In this document: positions 57,301 to 64,000 of the stretch, in pieces
How the letters are laid out: the number at the start of each line of letters is the position of its first letter
How positions within the stretch are numbered: position 1 is the stretch's first letter
Source of the DNA: Gammaproteobacteria bacterium
GTDB lineage: Bacteria; Pseudomonadota; Gammaproteobacteria; Pseudomonadales; Azotimanducaceae
Reading direction: 5' to 3'
DNA length: 64,000 nt
Assembly: GCA_009840305.1 (NCBI GenBank)
Contig: VXNY01000024.1
Span: 186,001 to 250,000 of the forward strand
The notes under the pieces: model-generated
Seen by the model: the letters and a program-made list of their open reading frames with translations, nothing else
Told to the model about the DNA's origin: nothing
Database searches by the model: none
Made by a program: the position numbers and the translations under genes

Positions 57301-58383
57301 TGCATCGGTCACAATGGGTAGAAATCCAGGTTTCCCGTGTAGCAGATCCTGAAGTGGGCCGACCTTAGTAAATACAACAGCTTTATCGAAATACTGGACT
57401 AAGTCGTCATCCTTCGTAAACACTGCATACACAAACGCTAACGCTTCTTCCTTCGAGTCTGCGATTACACGCATGAGCCGATTGTCTGGACCTTCAAGGT
57501 GTGACTTTATCTTCTCGCCGAACGTGGAAATAGCTTCCTCAAAAACACTAAGTTTGAAACACGGTTGACAATCCGCATTCCATTCGATCCAGCATTTATC
57601 CAGTGTCTTGACTCCACGAAAATCCTTGTCGCATTGATTTGCAAACCACATCTGACCAGGAATTGATTGTTCTAGCCATTGCTCTAGATCGTTCGAATCC
57701 CACGCGAAAACCTCTTTCCATTTCGCTTCGGCGCGTTTTTCCGTTAACCATTCGTCTTTCTTTTTCCAGCGCCTTGGCGTAACAAACACAAAGGTAGTTT
57801 GATGCCGATCTTCTTCAGAAATTGATGCCGTACGTTTCATGAAGTCTTTCTTTGCTTTATCGTCGATTTGCTCTGTCGTGCTAAATTCCCACCCTGATTG
57901 CCCGATGGGTACCCACGGATTGCCTTGGCTAGTTTCAACCCAGCCGTCCCAACCTCGACGCTCTGCATCATCGTGCCCCGGAAAATTTATACTTTCAATC
58001 TTGCTACAAGTTGAATTGATCAATGTTCGTATGAGCACGGCCAAAGTAGACCGAGCACCAATGCCATTAGCCCATTCGGAAATCTCGTTGGCTTTCACTT
58101 GAAAGAACGGCGGTACGTAGGTTTTCACAGTTGTAGAATCAACCGTGACTCGAAGCTCAAACTCCTGTTGTCGGTTCATCAAATCATCTGGATTTGCCCC
58201 AAACGCAATTTGCAGACGTTCAGCCATTTCTTCGGAAAGCGATGCGTTCCCGTTTAAAAAGTTCGAAAGGGCAACTCGACCCACTCCAAGCTTTTCTGCG
58301 GCTTTAGTAACCGAAATATCATCGGGAAGAATGTGTTCTCGAACATACTGCCCTACGTGGCTATATTGTGTATATTTACTCAT
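54328..58383 (-). CDS. HTH domain fused to a nuclease-like region in a 1351-residue defence-type protein
   Basis: 1351 residues, family not recognised. Residues ~10-70 form a lambda-repressor/HigA-like helix-turn-helix (ISVTKAAEKLGVGRVALSNFLNGNASLSEEMAERLQIAFG). Residues ~130-180 look like a PD-(D/E)xK-type nuclease core: Asp146 in RRGWDGW and Glu166 in PIGQSGWEFS, followed by a KAKKD helix. At ~300-330 the stretch MRVIADSKEEALAFVYAV is where STAND-like proteins have a P-loop, but no GxxGxGK is present. The large C-terminal part (~430-1300) is helical, possibly a repeat solenoid serving as sensor. Its size and place beside RM and TIR genes suggest phage defence. It may repress its own promoter, which carries an inverted repeat. 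Activity is inference. Confidence 0.65.
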   Translation of the reverse strand: MSKYTQYSHVGQYVREHILPDDISVTKAAEKLGVGRVALSNFLNGNASLSEEMAERLQIAFGANPDDLMNRQQEFELRVTVDSTTVKTYVPPFFQVKANEISEWANGIGARSTLAVLIRTLINSTCSKIESINFPGHDDAERRGWDGWVETSQGNPWVPIGQSGWEFSTTEQIDDKAKKDFMKRTASISEEDRHQTTFVFVTPRRWKKKDEWLTEKRAEAKWKEVFAWDSNDLEQWLEQSIPGQMWFANQCDKDFRGVKTLDKCWIEWNADCQPCFKLSVFEEAISTFGEKIKSHLEGPDNRLMRVIADSKEEALAFVYAVFTKDDDLVQYFDKAVVFTKVGPLQDLLHGKPGFLPIVTDAGVEKEIALSGHKLKGFVVDAGTALREKDDITLEHLSGHAFHSALSKMGLNGEQIARLHRESGKSLTVLRRRLAKSPSIRQPLWSSDQRTAKLLFSLMLAGAWKTDNDADQYLINELVAGDLDFDIEDHFNELLALEDSPVWSVGGFRGVVSKIDILHSTQQWVTTAILEQFISVAIVVLDERDPSLDLPADQQWAAAMFGKTREISSLMRKEIGESLVLLAIHGKRLWKERLHVNLEHKINQLICDLLQPLTIERLQSQSWALPLYAEAAPDTFLTIFERDLTEDNPVVFQLMQPCNNAMFERSDRVDILSALELLAWNKKWISRVVDILAQLAASEPVDNLYNKPSNSLETIFHLRMPQTALPVEDRIMVFDRLIERHPQVAWNIAIRQFGRLSQVGHYNHKPRWSDDAIGFGGTSNRNEKNRFKEHCIEKCIHWPSHSCSTLTDMVKRATWIPGKMLSQLQVIITDWAETASDEERVQLREEVRISLRRKRSRTQDKNAEKEVVSFAKAVFDLLEPQDVVWRHAWLFREHWVDESRDELEMNDDVNYEQRTNHIHNLRMSAIREVTSASGYSGVLELAFSGNAPFVVGWSLADTLTDDESRLNFLNDVLESGDILNSEQHQSILEGFLRALDTPTTIKLIDQLWSQHNEDIGIRLLCLAKCDGLVWQAVEERGESVSRKYWTRVRPTWNNPPAFEQNYAVSRLLDLKRVEVAFNSALIEIKQIESRLIYRILSELPFHNSQDSTAVNIGVHQIRRAFRVLNDRNSLNQSEMATLEFLYVEMFPFDDPNIQNLEREIEYSPQLFAELISMAFKKEDSKENRSLTENEREFAKKARRVLEVLSRIPGVQGDGSIDEIKLMAWIEQVRVLCASNGQSRLGDEYIGQLLSNAPIGEDEVWPNASIRSVLEKVLNQNVENGFHVGKQNSIGFEEIVDGGRVPRDRAHQYEDWAKVCDYKYPKVAALLRRMSEDNLEYAEWEDNHASIERRVGY

Positions 58384-59222
58384 TAGAACCCACTTATTAT
58401 ATTGTATAGTGTATCTTTATACGATACTATTATAAGGAAAATTGAACAGTTTTTGCAAAATTTCACGAAAAAAATACAAAACAGTTCGGAAAAGGCTCTT
58501 GTTTAAATTTCAGCAGTAATTGAATTTGGGCTAGAACAACTGGTTTGCGTTTCCCCGACGAATTTCCACCGCGCAAAATACCTGCCTACCGTGTTTTTGC
58601 AGTCGAAGTCAGTCGTGGAAACGGGTGTTTCGGTGAAGTCGCAGTTGTTGTTTGAATACCTTGATGGAATCTATCCCGATGAAATCAAACGCAAGTTGCG
58701 ATATATGCTCTCGTACCCAGTCTTAAACACACACTGCCGCTCTTTGACAACTGGCCTACAATAAATCTTGGGCTCGAGTAAGTGACGCCGGCGGTTCGTG
58801 TCGTACAATTTTTCATTAACTTTTCTGGGAGGGAAGAGTCACATACAGAAACGCAGCTGAGAGCTAGCTGATAGATCTGAGAGAACTCCGGAGGGCGAGC
58901 ACTACAACGTTAACTGAGTACATTCAAACTGAAATACATTTTTTCGATGCGAAGACAGCTCGTTGATACCATCCTCTTCCTGGATTGGCTCCTGCGAGAA
59001 GGACGGTCGGCATTTCACTTGCAAACCTTTCAAAATGTCCTGCTCAATCTTAGTAGGTGTATTTTCATTCTGACGTTTTCCTTGTCTTACTTTTTCACGT
59101 TGAGTAAAAAAGTAAACGTACTCAACCAGCTCGGTTCGTTGATGACTTTCGATTGAACCGTGCAACGGCACGATAAATGCTTGTTTGTACTGACGTTTAC
59201 AGGCAAGCTCTAAACAACACCA
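58384..59222 (+). other. 840-base spacer containing a probable IS21-type remnant
   Basis: No intact gene. On the plus strand at about 58590-58763 a frame reads SVVETGVSVKSQLLFEYLD then GIYPDEIKRKLRYM, ending in TAA. It resembles the LFEYL..xYPD.x..KLR segment near the N-terminus of IS21-type IstA transposases. The rest of istA and istB is missing. The remaining sequence holds short frames on both strands without support, and should contain the promoter of the gene at 59223. Confidence 0.35.
58401..58430 (-). promoter_or_regulatory. Possible promoter/operator of the HTH-nuclease gene
   Basis: An AT-rich block 18-47 bases before the ATG contains TATAGTGTATC and GATACTATTATA, with GTATC/GATAC as an inverted repeat separated by 7 bases (58411-58427). 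Such a site fits self-repression by the HTH domain. Shown only by symmetry and position. Confidence 0.35.
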
Positions 59223-62200
59223 ATGTTCTCATCCGCGATCAACATCTTTAACGTCGCCAAGGCCGAAGTACGTACCGCCAGGCGACGCGCTCGGTTTTGG
59301 ACGATCGTATTTTTCCTATCCCTCTTCTCAATCGTGGGTTATCTAATTTCGTGCTCCTTTCTTGGTTACGCGGCATTGACTTCACCATCTTTTGGAACGG
59401 GCGTACCCAAATACCTATTCGGCAACATCGACCCAACATTCTTCCTATTCTTTCAATTCGCAGTGCTCTTCTTGGCTTTCGATGCCGGACACCTGCACAA
59501 CTGAGACCGCATCGTTGAAGTGCTGGACTCTAAATCCATCACAAATTTCGAGTATCTAGCAGGTAGAGTATTTGGTATTGCAGGATTGTTGTGGCTCGTC
59601 GCTGCTGCGAATGTCTTTGTGATGCAGCTTCTTGGACTCATTTCGACAATAACAAATATTGGAATTGCGGATACGATCGAATGGTACTCGTTGATCAATC
59701 TCCTCGTTATTGATGGTCCTGCAACCCTCCTGATCTCGTGTTCCTTTGTGGTGTTTCTATCGTGCTTGTTGCGCTTTCGATTGCTTGTTGTGGTCGTTGC
59801 GAGTGCTTTGATGTTCGGATGGTTTTTCCTGGTTTCGAATACGCCGTACTCGCTACTTGAAATCGCGTCACAATCGTCAAACGACACTCTGTTTGTTTCC
59901 GATCTGTTACCTCAACAAGCATCGTTACCTGTCATAGCGATTCGTGCTGGGACCCTTCTGGCAGCAATTGCGCTCATCACCATCGGTGCGTTGATTTGGA
60001 GTCGTCAGAACAGCAACAACCAACTTGAAAAGTATCTTCCACTTGGAATCTGTTTGTGTGTAGGCACCATACTCTATGCTTGGGGTTCGTCCAGCGTCGT
60101 TAGTGATCACACCGCCTCCGAAAAATGGCGAGAAGTCCATGAAAACCACGAGTGGGATGACCACATCGATCTCGAAGCGATCACAGGGAAAGTGAAGATC
60201 GATCCCAAGAAGCACCTTGTCGTAGAACTTTCGACACGTTTCAAAACAACCGTCCACACTTCTAGTCCACTTACTTTTACCTTTAATCGGTCAATGCAGA
60301 TTGACGAACTGTTCCTCAATGGTGATGAGCCGCATTACACATTCGATGACGGGCTGCTCACAATTTCGACTTCGGTACCGCTCGACACGGACGCCTCTCA
60401 TACCTTAGACATAGTTGCGTACGGTATTCCTGACGAACGATTTGCGTATTTTGATAGTCCACTCGACTACTTAAGAACCTCGGGCGTGTCTAACCACACC
60501 GTTTCATTACTTGGAGAAAAGGGGTCTATCTACTCGCCCAAATATGTCGCTTTGATGCCTGGAGTGTATTGGTATCCAATACCTGGCCCAGCGCGCAGTG
60601 ACTATCGTTCCTCTCAAAACGGAATCGACTACTTTCATTTGGATCTATCGGTCGAACTTGCGCCCAATCATTGGCAGCTAGTAGGAACAGATGCAGTCGT
60701 TCATGTAACGGACCAAACCAACTCGTACCGAGTGAATCCTACTAGCCCCGTTCACGAAATTGCTCTTTTCGCATCCGAGTTTGAAAGCGCTTCCATCCAA
60801 ATTGAGGGTATCGAATTCAAGATGTATCTTCACAAGCAACATGCCGACAATCTTCGATTGTGGGACAAATTTAATGAAAAGTTGGAAGACTTCGTAAAGA
60901 GTCATCTTCAAGATTCTTCTATTTACGGCTTGACTCTTCCGTTTGACACTCTCTCTTTTGTCGAGATACCTAGGCAATTACGGACAGTCGGGAGCGGATG
61001 GCGCATGAACTCGTTGCAGACACTACCGGGTATGGTACTATTGAAAGAGCACGGGTTTCCATCCGCGCGCATGGATCTTGCGCTCGATCGATTAACCAAT
61101 CGTGAACAGGACGAAGATTCGATTGACGAAGCACCACTGAGACTACTCTTTGAATACTTCTGGTATGGTTTGGGAACCGACAATCCCTGGATGGGGTTAC
61201 CTGAACGATATTGGACGCATCAAGTCTCAGCTCGCGGTGAATATGCGATCGCACTCGATCAAATTATTCTCTCACTCATCGCTAGTCTACAAAGACAAGA
61301 GCACGAATTTTTTTCCATCTACTCTACGCTGCATTTCGCAGACCTAACAGCACTGAGTCTGTTTGAGGGCTCGGTCGGACTTGAAGATGGACTGGAGAAT
61401 GATCGAGTACCAAGTACTATCGGAACCGCAAGAAGGCTTAGAGAAAGTTATACGAAGCGTGTATCGGTTTGGAACAGCCTCGAAGATATCGGATTCTCGG
61501 ATCTACCATCTGCAAAGGGTAATCAGCATGACACTGATCTTCTTTTCTTGAAATGTGAACAGATTGCAACCGCGCTATTGTCCGTGAATGGAGAGGAAAA
61601 GGTCTTTGCGTGGTTAGTAGATATTTTGACACAGCATGCAGGTCAGACATATACCTTAGAAAACGTAATTTCATCGGCGCAAGCACACGATGTTATGGTT
61701 GATCCATTTTTCACAGCATGGTTGCGTACCAACTCTCTTCCAGGTTATAAAGCATCCAACTACACTTCAGTACGCATAGCCGACGACGCGGAAGGTAATG
61801 CTCGCTATCAGACTAGTGTATCGGTGAAGAATACCCAACCGGTGGCGGGATTTGTACGGCTGCAATACCCGAGAAGGCCACCGTGGGAGTCGTCAAGATC
61901 CTGGCTCATTGAAAGCAAGGGGGTTCTTATCGATGGAGGATCCGCTAAGAGAATAAACATGCTGACTTCTTATGAAATTCGTCATGTATCAGTCGACCCC
62001 GGACTTTCGTTACATCGAGAAGTGATTACACTCTCCCAGGAATCGGAAGTGTCAGAGGTTCAACCAAACATGGAACCTGCCGACTTTGAAGAAGCCAGCT
62101 CTTGGAAACCAATTCAAGAAATAGGAATTATTGTTGATGACCTGGACACAGGATTTTCAGTGGAGCAAAAGTCAGTACGTACAGTTCGTCCTCCTCGTGC

Positions 62201-62684
62201 AGGTCCGATTGCGTGGTTTAGGATTCCTCGACTCGACGGCGAACTAGATCGAGGCATTCCAGTTAGTGGTCAACATTACTTGTTTGAATACCACGTACCA
62301 GATGGTGAATGGAGTAGAACCACCGAAGACTACGCATACGGAAAATTTCGAAGGACCGCTGTTTTTAATTACGTTCGACAGGTGAGTCAAAGAGCGACTT
62401 TTACTGCGGAAATCCCTGATTCCGCGGTTTGGAAGTTAGACTACCACCTTCCTTATTCACACGACAGCGATCGGCACAGGGGTCTTAAATACCAATTGGA
62501 AATTACCGATCGGACTGGTTCGCAGGACGTGGAATTCGACGTTTACAACTTGGAAGTAGGATGGAACTCTGTGGGAGATTTCAATCTAGATGCAGGAGAG
62601 GTCAAAGTTCATTTAGTAGGCATTTCACAACGAGGACCGCTCTGGGCGGACGCAATACGATGGTCTAAGGTTGATAAGGATTAA
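59223..62684 (+). pseudogene. Giant ABC-2 permease/inactive M1-like/golvesin-like fusion gene, interrupted by an in-frame TGA
   Basis: The frame is open from ATG 59223, broken by TGA at 59502-59504 after 93 codons, then open in the same frame to 62684; 1153 codons in all, the normal length of the family. The stop falls in the conserved FD(I/V)RxRDVRDR motif, aligned with an Arg codon: FDAGHLHN-stop-DRIVEVLD. Alternatively, a 1-base and a nearby 2-base deletion would restore FDARTPAQLRDR. The rest is intact: M1-like domain with GSGWRMN and LLKEHGFP, zinc-site equivalent MGLPERYWTHQV without HEXXH, and golvesin-like end ADAIRWSK. Translation could restart at GTG 59520, but without TM1-TM2. It is convergent with the last gene of the window, 16 bp apart. 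Loss may be real or a sequencing artefact. Confidence 0.82.
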
Positions 62685-62700
62685 TAGCGTCTTTTAACTG

Positions 62701-63999
62701 TCAGTCGAGAGGGACCCATCGAATCGCATCCGCATAAATAGTCTTTTTATCAGACGACCCCGAAATCCAAACTTCGGTCTGCGTCGACTCGACATCAAAT
62801 GTACCAAGTGCATGCCATCCATGCTTGGCATCCTGTGCGTTGAATTGAATAGTTTCTTCTCGTTCTCCTATCACTACTTTGATCCGCGTCATACCGGCTG
62901 GATAGAGTTTGTGCCAATCAGTTGGTAGCTCTTCCCTCATCAAAATTCGCGTTTCCTGATCATTAGGTGCAAGTTCTTCAACTGGTAGGTGATATTCGAG
63001 CTGCCATCGACCCGTTTTTGGTAAGTTAGCCCGATACTTTGCATAAGATGGTTTGTTCTCGCGACCGTCGTGAATTAAAGCGTAAGTACGTCGGTATTTT
63101 CCGTGAGCTCGTTGATCCGAACGTCGTACCCACCGCTGTTTAGGTGGCGGTTCGCCGTCTTCAAAAACGTAAGCAGGCATGCCATCGTCCAACGCTAAGA
63201 CTTCTGACGTACCAAATAAATCTTGAAAAAATGAAAATACTGGTAGCGAAGTCAACGGTGGACTTTCGTAGACAATCTCAAATTCTTCGTCGGAGTCGTC
63301 GACTACAACCGCCTGACTAATGGGTGGCGACCACTCAGTTTTGACAACGTAAGGTTGCTGCGTTTCCGAAATTTCGTTCTCATAAATAATCGGTGGAATG
63401 ACGATCCGTATTGCGTCCCTATTTAACGATAAGTACGGTTCAACATACATAACTTCGACGGGAAAATGCACGATGCTCTTAATAGACAATTTCACCGATT
63501 CGTTACCACGAATTAAAAATGCTTTGAACCAGCCTCGAGAAACATCACGACGAGTACCGTGACCTTCAGGGTTTATGTTCGTATAAGACACGTCTACAAA
63601 ACCGTCATGAGGTTCGGCATTGTGCACGAATACAGTAGCTTCATATCGTTTCTCACCTGACTCGTTATTCGGTAGTCTCCTACTCGTAGGTTCGGCTACG
63701 ATAAAGCCGGGCAACCCCTTCACATTGAGCCAATCTCCAAGAGTGGCTTCTAAATCAAGATCGAGTTTCTTCGCTTCACGAATCAAATCATCGTAGCTGT
63801 ACGACGATCCTCTCATCGACGATACTAGTTGTCCAAGTAGCTCTGCGGTTTGGTCTCTTCCAAGTATTTCCAAGATGATTCGACTCAAAGTCGTGGCCTT
63901 AGTAGACATGACTCTAAAACTCCTAAGAGGTGCTTGCTGGGTTGTGAGATCGCCGAGTGAAAACCGCTTTAGATCGTTCCAGACTACAGATTGCGTGCG
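62701..63999 (-). CDS. Giant ABC-2 permease/M1-like fusion protein, C-terminal part (5' end outside window)
   Basis: The minus-strand frame stays open to the right edge of the window, and the residues before the internal ATG at 63909 (KRFSLGDLTTQQAPLRSF) align with the paralogs, so that ATG is not the start. Visible are the end of the M1-like helical region (LGDWLNVKGLPGFIV), the beta-domain and the golvesin-like C-terminal domain from AVVVDDSDEEFEIV to YADAIRWVPLD. The peptidase-like site lies outside the window. Sixth member of the family here, convergent with the interrupted copy. Confidence 0.85.
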   Translation of the reverse strand, partial: RTQSVVWNDLKRFSLGDLTTQQAPLRSFRVMSTKATTLSRIILEILGRDQTAELLGQLVSSMRGSSYSYDDLIREAKKLDLDLEATLGDWLNVKGLPGFIVAEPTSRRLPNNESGEKRYEATVFVHNAEPHDGFVDVSYTNINPEGHGTRRDVSRGWFKAFLIRGNESVKLSIKSIVHFPVEVMYVEPYLSLNRDAIRIVIPPIIYENEISETQQPYVVKTEWSPPISQAVVVDDSDEEFEIVYESPPLTSLPVFSFFQDLFGTSEVLALDDGMPAYVFEDGEPPPKQRWVRRSDQRAHGKYRRTYALIHDGRENKPSYAKYRANLPKTGRWQLEYHLPVEELAPNDQETRILMREELPTDWHKLYPAGMTRIKVVIGEREETIQFNAQDAKHGWHALGTFDVESTQTEVWISGSSDKKTIYADAIRWVPLD

Positions 64000-64000
64000 A

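Noticed and set aside
57685-57705. CGTTCGAATCCCACG, similar to the T-arm and 3' end of a tRNA.
   Set aside because: It lies inside the coding sequence of the 1351-residue protein, and no acceptor stem or anticodon arm can be formed around it.
25382-59504. In-frame stops in several genes (TAG at 25382 and 51556, TGA at 59502) as a sign of stop-codon recoding.
   Set aside because: Intact genes use these codons as normal stops: sodC and the type ISP gene end in TAG, aceE and ampD-side genes use TGA. The cases differ in codon and are better explained by mutation or sequence error.

Overview
The window comes from a Gram-negative bacterium, most likely a gammaproteobacterium. The evidence is a homodimeric-type pyruvate dehydrogenase E1 (aceE) with aceF, a nadC/ampD pair, YajQ, groES-groEL, a periplasmic Cu,Zn superoxide dismutase and an AmpG-like permease. 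Base composition is moderate (by eye 44-47% GC). No rRNA, tRNA or CRISPR array was found.

Layout. (1) 1-7.1 kb: an ABC transporter in which one ATPase gene sits between two very large fused permeases. (2) 7.5-13.1 kb: an RND efflux pair (adaptor lipoprotein and pump) and a Yip1-like membrane protein. (3) 13.3-33.8 kb: housekeeping genes. These are groEL/groES with a CIRCE operator, an AmpG-like transporter with an extra periplasmic domain, yajQ, a PduO-type cobalamin adenosyltransferase, aceF/aceE, two paralogous membrane-anchored helical-repeat proteins (one interrupted by an in-frame TAG), ampD, nadC and a solitary XRE regulator. A complete 2.8-kb IS1595-family element with passenger genes and an 8-bp target duplication sits directly upstream of the XRE gene; sodC follows. 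(4) 34.3-41.5 kb: two more giant fused permeases in tandem. (5) 41.9-58.4 kb: an AlkD-like DNA repair gene, then a defence island. The island holds a RloC/PrrC-like anticodon nuclease candidate, a single-chain type ISP restriction-modification enzyme bracketed by decayed IS3-type transposases, a TIR-domain protein, and a 1351-residue protein with an N-terminal HTH and a nuclease-like region. (6) 59.2-64 kb: two further giant permeases, one interrupted by an in-frame TGA and one running off the window.

The most unusual theme is the family of six giant proteins (two partial, one interrupted). Each complete member has an ABC-2 type membrane domain, a periplasmic M1-metallopeptidase-like domain and a C-terminal beta-sandwich domain resembling the golvesin/xanthan-lyase type. 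In all five copies where the site is visible, the HEXXH zinc motif expected of an M1 peptidase is lost, so the peptidase domain looks like a conserved non-enzymatic module. Only one ATPase gene is present for the six. How the family works is inference, but its repetition, the shared loss of the active site and the conserved last domain make it the best candidate here for an undescribed system. The defence island lies between blocks of these paralogs.
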